In this document: positions 22,888-30,307 of the stretch, in pieces
Layout: every line of letters starts with the position of its first letter
Numbering within the stretch: position 1 is the stretch's first letter
DNA from: PFJX01 sp038215555
GTDB taxonomy: Bacteria > Pseudomonadota > Gammaproteobacteria > Burkholderiales > Thiobacillaceae
Reading direction: 5' to 3'
Assembly: GCA_038215555.1 (NCBI GenBank)
Contig: JBBQQT010000012.1
Location: 1-42,090 of the forward strand
Length of the DNA stretch: 42,090 nucleotides
Position numbers and translations under genes: made by a program
The notes under the pieces: generated by a model
The model's input: only the letters and a program-made list of their open reading frames with translations
What the model was told of the DNA's origin: nothing
Database searches by the model: none

Positions 22888-24996
22888 TCAGGCGATGCGG
22901 AAACGCGCGGCCAGACTGTTCAGTTCGCCCGCCAGAACTTCCAGGCGATGCGCGGAAGCCGCAGTCTGTGCGACCGCAGCGCTGTTTTGCTCGGAGCCTT
23001 GTGCGATGCGCTCGACTTTCTGCGCGATGTCGCGCGCCGCCACCGCCTGTTCCTTCAGCGCCAGATTGATGTCGTCGACCGCTCGCGTCGTCAGTTCGGC
23101 ACTGTCGCGGATGCCGGTCACCGAATCGCCTGCTTTGTGCGCCAGGTCGACGCCATCGCCGACGCGCCGCACGCCCGCTTCCATTTCCTGCACGGCGCGT
23201 TGCGTGCCTTGCTGGATCTTGCCGATCATGCTGCTGATTTCCTGGGTGGAGTTGCCGGTGCGCTCGGCCAGTTTGCGCACCTCGTCGGCCACCACCGCGA
23301 AGCCGCGGCCTTGTTCACCAGCGCGGGCCGCCTCGATGGCGGCGTTGAGCGCGAGCAGATTGGTCTGGTCGGCGATGTCCTTGATCACCTGTACGATGCT
23401 GGAAATTTGATCGGAATAGCCTTCCAGTTCCTTGATCGTGCCGGCGGTGCTCTTCACCGCGTCGGCGATATAGCCCATTTCCGCCGCCGCCTCGTGAATG
23501 ATGCGGCCGCCTTCAGTCGATTGCGCGCTGGAGGCTTGCGTCACGGTGCGTGCTTCACGCGCATGCTCTTCGACCTGGTCGATGGAAACCGACAGTTGTT
23601 CCACCGACGCCGCCATGCTGGAGGCCGCCTCCGCCTGCATCTCCGTGGTGCGGGCGCTGCTCGATGCCGAACTGGAGAGTTCTCCGGCCGATTGATTCAG
23701 CCCCTTCATGTTCTGGCTGATCGAGGCGATCAGTTCATGCAGCGTGTTGCGCATGACACCCAGCTTGGCCATCAGGTCGCCGATTTCATCTTCGCCGGCG
23801 CGCGGCATCGGCTTGGTCAGATCACCCGACGCGATGGTTTCGGCGGCATCGCCGGCTTCGCGCAACGAACGGGTGATGCGGCCGACGGTGAGGATCGCTT
23901 GCGACAGCACGCCGATCAGCCCGAACACCAGTAACAGCCCGAAAGTCATGCGGGCGAATTGATAATTAGCTTCGGCCGTCTCGAATTCCACTTTGGCCTG
24001 TTGCACCTGATACTTCATCAATTTGTCCATCGCAAGCTCGGCAGCGAGGCCCTCTTCGCTGCCGGCTTTCAGAAACGCGGCCATGACATCCGAGGAATAC
24101 TCATTGGCTTCGAGCGCGGCCAGCGCAATGCCGAGCTTGTTGGTCCAGGCGTTGCGTTTTTCACTGAAATCCGCCGCCAGCAGTTTTTCCTCATCGGTCA
24201 AGCGCGTGGACATATATTTGCTCCAGAGCGCGTCGAGTTCGCTGCGGCGCGCCTTGATCGCGTCCGTGTGGAGGCTGGGCGGATGGTCGTGTGCGGCGTG
24301 CAAGGCGCCCATCGGGTCATGCTGGAAGCCGCGCAGGACCTCGGCGTAGTTTTCCTTGATCAGGGAGTTGAATTTCGACAGATCGTACATCGGCACCGCG
24401 CGGTCTTCGTAAACCGTCTTGAGCGCGTTGCGGGCGTCATTCAGGCCCATCCAGCCGATGGCCACTGCGATGACGAACAGCAACGAAGACAAGCCGACCA
24501 TCAACCAGAGCCGCTGCGCAATGCGCATACGACCAAACAGCTTGTAGCGCAGGCCAGCCAAGCCCGTGGGGACGAGGTGGCCGCCGTTCATCTTGATGCT
24601 GGAATCGTTGCGCATGGCGCGGTAGAGCGTTTCAGCAGCATCGACTTCCTGGCGGGAGGGTTTCGCCCGCACCGAGGTGTAGCCATCCGCTGTCGGCGAG
24701 GCATTGGCGCGCACCCAGTAATGGTCGCCATTCTTGCGCCGGTTCTTGACCAGACCTGACCAAGGACGCCCGCGCTTCAGCGTGTCCCAGAAATCGCGGA
24801 AGGCTTCCACCGGCATATCCGGATGGCGCACGACGTTGTGGGATTGCCCAACCAACTCTTCAAGTGTGAAGCCGCTGGCCTCGACGAATTCGTCATTGGC
24901 ACGCGTGATGCGCCCCTTTTGATCGGTGTGCGTGATGAACGCGGCATCGTTGCGGATCTGGTATTCCTGCCCGGTTACCGGTTGGTTGTTTTTCAT
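22888..24996 (-). CDS. Aer-like methyl-accepting chemotaxis protein with a PAS domain
   Basis: The 702-residue receptor has an N-terminal PAS domain (residues ~12-110) whose segments GQSHNVVRHPDMP and WSGLVKNRRKNGDHYWVRA closely match the FAD-binding PAS of E. coli Aer. TM1 is at ~163-185, followed by a ~165-residue periplasmic helical (4HB-like) domain, TM2 at ~351-371, HAMP at ~372-425 and the signalling hairpin with tip LLALNAAIEAARAGEQGRGF. There is no C-terminal CheR-tethering pentapeptide. E. coli Aer lacks a periplasmic sensor, so this protein could combine redox sensing with a periplasmic input. It is transcribed from a near-consensus sigma-28 promoter. Confidence 0.95.
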   Translation of the reverse strand: MKNNQPVTGQEYQIRNDAAFITHTDQKGRITRANDEFVEASGFTLEELVGQSHNVVRHPDMPVEAFRDFWDTLKRGRPWSGLVKNRRKNGDHYWVRANASPTADGYTSVRAKPSRQEVDAAETLYRAMRNDSSIKMNGGHLVPTGLAGLRYKLFGRMRIAQRLWLMVGLSSLLFVIAVAIGWMGLNDARNALKTVYEDRAVPMYDLSKFNSLIKENYAEVLRGFQHDPMGALHAAHDHPPSLHTDAIKARRSELDALWSKYMSTRLTDEEKLLAADFSEKRNAWTNKLGIALAALEANEYSSDVMAAFLKAGSEEGLAAELAMDKLMKYQVQQAKVEFETAEANYQFARMTFGLLLVFGLIGVLSQAILTVGRITRSLREAGDAAETIASGDLTKPMPRAGEDEIGDLMAKLGVMRNTLHELIASISQNMKGLNQSAGELSSSASSSARTTEMQAEAASSMAASVEQLSVSIDQVEEHAREARTVTQASSAQSTEGGRIIHEAAAEMGYIADAVKSTAGTIKELEGYSDQISSIVQVIKDIADQTNLLALNAAIEAARAGEQGRGFAVVADEVRKLAERTGNSTQEISSMIGKIQQGTQRAVQEMEAGVRRVGDGVDLAHKAGDSVTGIRDSAELTTRAVDDINLALKEQAVAARDIAQKVERIAQGSEQNSAAVAQTAASAHRLEVLAGELNSLAARFRIA

Positions 24997-25022
24997 GTTT
25001 TAACCTCAAAGTGGTGGAGGGT

Positions 25023-25041
25023 TTTTTGTCCGGGACAAAAA
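25023..25041 (-). promoter_or_regulatory. 19-base perfect palindrome at the 5' end of the chemoreceptor transcript
   Basis: TTTTTGTCC and GGACAAAAA flank a single central base. The site lies just downstream of the predicted transcription start (about 25043) of the sigma-28 promoter and upstream of the start codon at 24996. It could be an operator or a 5' mRNA stem. Confidence 0.5.
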
Positions 25042-25049
25042 GTAAACAC

Positions 25050-25076
25050 TTGACGGCAGCATGGCATAGAACTTTA
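25050..25076 (-). promoter_or_regulatory. Sigma-28 (FliA) promoter of the chemoreceptor gene
   Basis: On the minus strand, TAAAGTTC (25076-25069), an 11-base spacer and GCCGTCAA (25057-25050). The consensus is TAAAGTTT-N11-GCCGATAA. Thirteen of 16 positions match with the exact spacer. Confidence 0.85.
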
Positions 25077-25205
25077 GAAATATTTTTTCTATGTTGCGAT
25101 ACGTTGACGCCGCACATTTATTTTTTCTGAACTGTGTGCAATTGCCATGTTGCGGCATGCCATTGCGGGCTCTGTCCGTCGCGTTGGCAACGGCCGCGGC
25201 ATCAA

Positions 25206-25235
25206 TTCTTGCAAGATATTGTTTTGACCTATACA
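25206..25235 (+). promoter_or_regulatory. Possible sigma-70 promoter for ovoA
   Basis: TTCTTG (25206-25211), an 18-base spacer and TATACA (25230-25235) lie 31 bases upstream of the ovoA ATG in an AT-rich stretch. The match to TTGACA/TATAAT is weak. The rest of the 25077-25266 gap shows nothing recognisable. Confidence 0.3.
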
Positions 25236-25266
25236 AATAGCGGACTGCTCTCAAACTCGATTCCGC

Positions 25267-27393
25267 ATGTCCGCCTTGCTCTTTCCCCGCACGCCTTGTC
25301 TGGATGGCGACGATGTCAACGCCAAACGACTGGAAATTCGCGCTTATTTTCACGCTACCTTCGAACGCTACGAACAGTTGTTCGAAGTGCTGACCAGCGA
25401 CGCGGCGTTCTACGAGAAGCCGATTCCGCTGCGGCATCCGCTGATTTTCTATTACGGCCATACCGCCACTTTTTTTGTCAACAAGCTGGTTCTGTCCGGC
25501 TTGCTGAAGGTGCGCATCGAGCCGCGCTTCGAGTCGATGTTTGCGGTCGGCGTCGATGAGATGAGCTGGGATGATTTGAACGACGCGCATTACGACTGGC
25601 CCGCCGTCGATGCGGTGCGCGCTTATCGCGGGCAGTTGCGGGTGGCGGTCGACGCCGTCATCGCGGAAATGCAACTGAGCTTGCCGATCGATTGGGAAGC
25701 GCCGGCCTGGGTGATATTGATGGGCATTGAGCATGAGCGCATCCATCTCGAAACCTCGTCGGTGCTGATTCGTCAGCACGCGCTCAAGCATGTGCGTCCG
25801 CATCCGGCCTGGGCGCCCTGGCGCGAAAGCGGGTCGGCGCCGCCGAAGGTGCCTATCAATGCGCTGGTCGATATTCCGGAGGGAGAAGTCAGTCTGGGAA
25901 AAATCGACGCCAGTTACGGATGGGATAACGAATATGGCCGCCACCGGGCGCGCGTGCCGGCGTTTCAGGCTGGCCGCCATCTGGTCAGCAATGGCGAATA
26001 TCTCGAATTCGTGCAGAACGACGGTTATGCGGACGAAGCCTGGTGGGATGCGGAAGGACGCGAGTGGAAGGCTTACGCGCGGGCGAGTCATCCGACCTTC
26101 TGGATTCCTACAGGCGAAGATTGGCGTTTGCGGCTGATGCTGGAAGAAGTGCCGATGCCGTGGAATTGGCCGGTGGAGGTGAACTGCCTGGAAGCGGCGG
26201 CATTCTGCGCCTGGAAAGCGGCGCAAACCGGATTGCCGGTGCGTTTGCCGAGCGAGGATGAATGGCGTCGCATGGTCGATCACACCGGCGTCGATGAAGT
26301 GACGATTGGTGCGTCGACCCTGGCCAACCTGCATCTCGATCATGCCGCCTCATCCTGTCCGGTGGATCGCTTTCGTCATGGCGAGTTATATGACGTGGTC
26401 GGCAACGTCTGGCAATGGACGCAGACCCCAATCTACCCGTTCGACGGCTTCCGTGTGCATCCGCTCTACGACGATTTCACTACGCCAACCTTCGATGGCC
26501 ACCACAATCTGTTCAAGGGCGGTTCGTGGATCAGTGCCGGCAATGAAAGCCGCGTCTCCGCGCGCTATGCCTTCCGCCGCCATTTCTTCCAGCATGCCGG
26601 ATTTCGCTATGTTGTCGGCGAACCGGTGCGCGCCACCGAAACCGCCATGCACGCTTCGCAATACGAAACCGACAAACTGTTGTCCGAATACGCCGAGTTT
26701 CACTATGGTGACACCCATTTCGGCGTCGAAAACTTTCCCAAAGCGCTGGTCGATCTGGCGATTAACGCGATGGGGGCGCGCCCGGCCCGGCGTGCACTCG
26801 ATCTCGGTTGCGCCGCCGGTCGCTCCAGTTTCGAGTTGGCGCGGCATTTCGACCACGTCACCGGCATCGACTTTTCCGCCCGTTTCATCGGTCTCGGCGT
26901 GCAAATGCTGGAGCAGGGCGTGTTGCGCTTCACCTTCGCCGAGGAGGGTGAACTGGTCAGCTATCACGAACGCGGACTGGCGGAGTTGGGTTTGGAATCA
27001 ACGCGCGGCAAGGTCGCCTTCTTCCAGGGCGATGCCTGCAACCTGAAGCCGAATTTCACCGGCTACGATTTGATCTTGGCCGCCAACCTGATCGATCGGC
27101 TGTACAGCCCGGCAAAATTTCTCGATACGGTGCATGAACGCCTGAATCCCGGTGGTTTGCTGCTGATCGCCACCCCCTGCACCTGGCTGGAAGAGCACAC
27201 GCCGCGTGAGGAATGGGTCGGCGGTTTCAAGCGGGATGGCGAAAACTTCACCACGCTGGACGGATTGAAGGCGAAGCTGGGCGGGCATTTCAAACTGATC
27301 GAAGGGCCGCTCGATGTGCCCTTTGTGTTGCGCGAAACCAAACGCAAGTTTCAGCACACGTTGTCGGAAGTGACCATTTGGGAGAAACGATGA
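25267..27393 (+). CDS. ovoA: 5-histidylcysteine sulfoxide synthase / 4-mercaptohistidine N-methyltransferase (OvoA)
   Basis: The 708-residue, three-domain enzyme makes ovothiol A precursors. An N-terminal DinB-like domain (~20-170) supplies the non-haem iron ligands: His65 in FYYGHT, and His156 and His160 in EHERIHLE. An FGE-sulfatase (SUMF1) domain (~200-450) ends in HNLFKGGSWISAGNESR and HAGFRYVVGEP. A C-terminal SAM methyltransferase carries motif I LDLGCAAGRS (511-520). This iron-DinB, FGE and methyltransferase architecture is diagnostic for OvoA rather than EgtB of ergothioneine synthesis. OvoA joins histidine and cysteine to give the sulfoxide, and the methyltransferase acts after C-S cleavage. 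A PLP C-S lyase gene follows 47 bases downstream. Confidence 0.95.
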   Translation: MSALLFPRTPCLDGDDVNAKRLEIRAYFHATFERYEQLFEVLTSDAAFYEKPIPLRHPLIFYYGHTATFFVNKLVLSGLLKVRIEPRFESMFAVGVDEMSWDDLNDAHYDWPAVDAVRAYRGQLRVAVDAVIAEMQLSLPIDWEAPAWVILMGIEHERIHLETSSVLIRQHALKHVRPHPAWAPWRESGSAPPKVPINALVDIPEGEVSLGKIDASYGWDNEYGRHRARVPAFQAGRHLVSNGEYLEFVQNDGYADEAWWDAEGREWKAYARASHPTFWIPTGEDWRLRLMLEEVPMPWNWPVEVNCLEAAAFCAWKAAQTGLPVRLPSEDEWRRMVDHTGVDEVTIGASTLANLHLDHAASSCPVDRFRHGELYDVVGNVWQWTQTPIYPFDGFRVHPLYDDFTTPTFDGHHNLFKGGSWISAGNESRVSARYAFRRHFFQHAGFRYVVGEPVRATETAMHASQYETDKLLSEYAEFHYGDTHFGVENFPKALVDLAINAMGARPARRALDLGCAAGRSSFELARHFDHVTGIDFSARFIGLGVQMLEQGVLRFTFAEEGELVSYHERGLAELGLESTRGKVAFFQGDACNLKPNFTGYDLILAANLIDRLYSPAKFLDTVHERLNPGGLLLIATPCTWLEEHTPREEWVGGFKRDGENFTTLDGLKAKLGGHFKLIEGPLDVPFVLRETKRKFQHTLSEVTIWEKR

Positions 27394-27404
27394 CTGCCTG
27401 TCTT

Positions 27405-27434
27405 CCGTCATACCGGCTTTCGCCGGTATGACGG
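27405..27434. repeat. Single-hairpin palindromic repeat between ovoA and the C-S lyase gene
   Basis: A perfect 13-bp stem, CCGTCATACCGGC and GCCGGTATGACGG, has a four-base loop. It is the same family as the repeats at 11473 and 14254. It begins 11 bases after the ovoA stop and ends 6 bases before the next ATG, so it occupies the ribosome-binding region. Confidence 0.75.
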
Positions 27435-27440
27435 TTTCAG

Positions 27441-28622
27441 ATGGATTTCGACCGCATTATTCCCCGCGACGGTACCGATTCGGTCAAGCACGACGGTCGC
27501 GCCGAGTATTTCGGTACCGCCGATGTATTGCCGCTGTGGGTCGCCGATATGGATTTCGCCGCTCCCACCGAGATCACACAGGCTCTGCTTGCGCGCGCGG
27601 CGCATCCGATCTACGGCTACAGCCGCTATCCGGAGGCGTTGTTCAAAGCGCTGATCGGTTGGTTGCAACAGCGCCATGGCTGGGCGATCGAACGCGACTG
27701 GATACTGCTCGCGCCCGGTGTCGTGCCCTCATTGCATGCCGCCGTGCTGGCGTTTGCCGAAGCCGGCGAAGGCGTCATCGTGCAGCCGCCGGTGTATTTC
27801 CCGTTTTTCTCGGCGGTGACAGCGACTGGCCGCAGGTTGATCGAAAATCCGCTGCGCCTGCGCGAAGGTCGTTATGAAATGGATTTCGAGCATCTCGAAC
27901 AGTGCGCCAAAGATGCCCGCCTGCTGTTGCTGTGTTCGCCGCATAACCCGGTTGGTCGCGTCTGGACGCGGGAAGAACTGGCGCAGTTGCTGGATATCGC
28001 CGAACGGCACGATCTGGTCGTGCTGTCCGACGAGATTCATCACGACCTGATCTATCCTGGCAGGCAGCATCTGGGTCCGAAGCATCCGGTGCTGGCGACG
28101 TTGACGAACAACCTCTCCCGCGTGGTGACCGCGCTGGCGCCGAGCAAGACATTCAATATTCCCGGTCTCGGCCTGTCGGCGCTGATCGTGCCGGACCCGG
28201 CGCGGCGCAAGGCGCTGACGCGGGCGTTCGACCTGTTGCACGCAGGTAACTACAACCCGTTCAGCAGCGTCGCCTTCGCCGCAGGTTACCAGCACGGCGC
28301 GGCCTGGCTGGATGCGTTGATGGCCTATCTGGCGCAGACCCGCGATTTTGTCAGTCAATTCGCGCGCCAGCATCTGCCCGGCATCCGGCTGATCGAACCG
28401 GAAGGCACTTATCTGCTCTGGCTCGATTGCCGCGAACTTTGCGCCGCGCGGGATTGGGATGACGCCGCGCTGAAACGCTTCTGCGTTGAACGAGCCAAAG
28501 TCGGCATGAATCCCGGCACCGTATTCGGCAGCGGTGGTTCCGGTTTCATGCGGATGAACATCGGCGCGCCAAAAGCACTGATCGAAATGGCATTGCAGCG
28601 ATTGGCTGCGGCGTTGGTGTAA
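27441..28622 (+). CDS. MalY/PatB-type PLP-dependent C-S lyase, candidate OvoB
   Basis: The 393-residue fold-type I aminotransferase-like enzyme has the MalY/PatB signature: PLWVADMDFA near the N-terminus, CSPHNPVGRVW (Asn169), LSDEIHHDL (Asp197) and the PLP lysine in SKTFNIPGL (Lys236). Typical relatives are cystathionine beta-lyases. Ovothiol synthesis needs a PLP sulfoxide lyase (OvoB) to release 5-thiohistidine from the OvoA product, and this gene directly follows ovoA on the same strand, so OvoB is the best inference. Ordinary cystathionine beta-lyase activity remains possible. The ATG at 27441 has a weak ribosome-binding site and lies just after a strong hairpin. Confidence 0.88.
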   Translation: MDFDRIIPRDGTDSVKHDGRAEYFGTADVLPLWVADMDFAAPTEITQALLARAAHPIYGYSRYPEALFKALIGWLQQRHGWAIERDWILLAPGVVPSLHAAVLAFAEAGEGVIVQPPVYFPFFSAVTATGRRLIENPLRLREGRYEMDFEHLEQCAKDARLLLLCSPHNPVGRVWTREELAQLLDIAERHDLVVLSDEIHHDLIYPGRQHLGPKHPVLATLTNNLSRVVTALAPSKTFNIPGLGLSALIVPDPARRKALTRAFDLLHAGNYNPFSSVAFAAGYQHGAAWLDALMAYLAQTRDFVSQFARQHLPGIRLIEPEGTYLLWLDCRELCAARDWDDAALKRFCVERAKVGMNPGTVFGSGGSGFMRMNIGAPKALIEMALQRLAAALV

Positions 28623-28729
28623 GCCGACACCGGCGGCATATCTTGCCGCCCTCGGCGAAGCTTGCCGGCAAGGCGTTGCCGCTGGCCGCTGAAGTTCAGC
28701 AAATCAATGGGTTGAGACGTTTTTCTGGC

Positions 28730-28745
28730 TGGCATGCCGCTTGCT
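28730..28745 (+). promoter_or_regulatory. Sigma-54 promoter of the flgB operon
   Basis: TGGCATG, four bases, then TTGCT. The -24 GG (28731-28732) and -12 GC (28743-28744) have the exact 10-base spacing of the TGGCACG-N4-TTGCW consensus, with one mismatch. Transcription should start at about 28756, 12 bases before the flgB ATG. Confidence 0.85.
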
Positions 28746-28767
28746 GTAATGAACGCGGAGACCCGCC

Positions 28768-29175
28768 ATGCTCAATAAAATCGACACCGAAATCGCCTTT
28801 GTCCAGAACGCCCTCAATTTGCGGGCGCGGCGGCATGAAATATTGGCCGGCAATATCGCCAACTCGGATACCCCCAACTACAAGGCGCGCGATCTGGACT
28901 TTTCCGCCGCCTTGAAGAATGCGATGGGCGCCGATGGCGGTCCGCTGAAGCTGGCGCGGACGCATGGCGGCCATCTCGATGGCAGTGGCTCGGCGACCGC
29001 CGGCGGGCATGTCAAATACCGTTCCAGTGTGCAGCCCAGCCTGGATGGCAACACCGTCGATCCCGATGTCGAACGGGCCCATTTCACCGAAAACTCGCTG
29101 CATTACCAATTCCTGCTCGACCGCGCCGCTTCGTCGTTCAAGCGGATGGGGCAGGCGGTCGGTGCGGCTCAATAA
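28768..29175 (+). CDS. flgB: Flagellar basal-body rod protein FlgB
   Basis: The 135-residue proximal rod protein has the N-terminal rod signature ILAGNIANSDTPNYKARDLD and the C-terminal helix LHYQFLLDRAASSFKRM. It is exported by the flagellar type III apparatus and forms the part of the rod nearest the MS ring. It is the first gene of an eleven-gene run that follows the canonical order flgBCDEFGHIJKL, with GCGGAGA ahead of the ATG and a sigma-54 promoter 23 bases upstream. The usual neighbour flgA, with flgM/flgN, is not upstream; the C-S lyase gene occupies that place. Confidence 0.97.
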   Translation: MLNKIDTEIAFVQNALNLRARRHEILAGNIANSDTPNYKARDLDFSAALKNAMGADGGPLKLARTHGGHLDGSGSATAGGHVKYRSSVQPSLDGNTVDPDVERAHFTENSLHYQFLLDRAASSFKRMGQAVGAAQ

Positions 29176-29191
29176 GAACCGGGAGGCCTGA

Positions 29192-29605
29192 ATGTCGCTT
29201 GACAATGTTTTCCAGATCGCCGCTTCCGCGCTGACTGCTCAGTCGATGCGGTTGAACGCGGTGGCCTCCAATCTGGCCAATGCCGATTCCGCGCACGCTT
29301 CTACTGGCGAGGGCTACAAGGCCAAGCAGGTGATTTTTCAGGCGGTGGCGATCAACAAATCTGCGCCCTGGGCCCAAGGCGTGCGGATGACCGAGGTGGT
29401 GGAAGACAAGTCGCCGGCGCGCATGGTGTACGACCCGAAACATCCGTTGGCCGACCCCAAAGGTTACGTCGCTTACCCCAACGTGGACGCGGTGGAGGAG
29501 ATGGTCAACATGATCTCCGCCTCGCGTTCCTATCAAACCAACGCCGAAGTCATGGCCACCACCAAGTCGCTGATGCAGCGCACGTTGGCGGTTGCGGCCA
29601 GTTAG
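29192..29605 (+). CDS. flgC: Flagellar basal-body rod protein FlgC
   Basis: The 137-residue rod protein has N-terminal ASALTAQSMRLNAVASNLAN and C-terminal DAVEEMVNMISASRSYQTNA, the conserved self-assembly helices of flagellar axial proteins. The length fits the family. It starts 16 bases after flgB with a strong GGGAGG site. With FlgB and FlgF it forms the proximal rod. Confidence 0.97.
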   Translation: MSLDNVFQIAASALTAQSMRLNAVASNLANADSAHASTGEGYKAKQVIFQAVAINKSAPWAQGVRMTEVVEDKSPARMVYDPKHPLADPKGYVAYPNVDAVEEMVNMISASRSYQTNAEVMATTKSLMQRTLAVAAS

Positions 29606-29617
29606 GAGCCCTGAATC

Positions 29618-30295
29618 ATGGCCATATCCGCAGTCCAGAACGATAGCAATGCAAGCCTGGTGTCCAGCTTGAATGGCACTCAGGCGACCAAGGCGGCAAG
29701 TGCGACCGCCGAAGCCTCGGATCGCTTTCTCAAGTTGCTGGTGACTCAGTTGCAGAATCAGGACCCGATGAACCCGATGGAAAATGCCGAGCTGACGACG
29801 CAGTTGGCACAGATGTCGACCGTCGAGGGGATCAACAAGATGAACAGCACACTGGATGGCCTGCTGGCGCAGTACAAGTCAAATCAGGTCTTGCAGGGCG
29901 CGGCGCTGGTCGGCCGCCAGGTGCTGGCTGAAGGCGATGCGTTGATTCTGGGTTCCGGCGGCGCGGCAGGGGCGGTTGAACTGGCTGGCGCCGCCGACAG
30001 CGTCAAGATCAAGGTGTTCGGCAGCAATGGCGCACTGGTGCAAACCCTCGATTTGGGTAAACAGGACGCCGGTCTGGTCCGCTTTGCCTGGGATGGCATG
30101 GACGCCAGCGGAGCTGCGCAGGCACTGGGTGATTACACCTTCACCGCAACCGCTAGCGCCGGTGCTGCAACGGTGGCGGCAACCCAATTCACTTTGGGCA
30201 GTGTGCTCAGCGTTTCGCTGAATGAAAGTGACATGGATGTCGAGATCGATGGCCTCGGTGAACGTGGCCTGAATCAGATTCGGCAAATTTTCTAA
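29618..30295 (+). CDS. flgD: Flagellar hook assembly scaffold FlgD
   Basis: The 225-residue hook-capping protein contains the diagnostic FLKLLVTQLQNQDPMNPMEN near residue 35 and TTQLAQMSTVEGINKM. A central FlgD Ig/Tudor-like region follows (VRFAWDGMDASGAAQALGDYTF). It caps the growing hook and is discarded afterwards. It lies 12 bases downstream of flgC with TTAGGAGCC as ribosome-binding site. Confidence 0.97.
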   Translation: MAISAVQNDSNASLVSSLNGTQATKAASATAEASDRFLKLLVTQLQNQDPMNPMENAELTTQLAQMSTVEGINKMNSTLDGLLAQYKSNQVLQGAALVGRQVLAEGDALILGSGGAAGAVELAGAADSVKIKVFGSNGALVQTLDLGKQDAGLVRFAWDGMDASGAAQALGDYTFTATASAGAATVAATQFTLGSVLSVSLNESDMDVEIDGLGERGLNQIRQIF

Positions 30296-30307
30296 GGAGC
30301 GGTTGAA

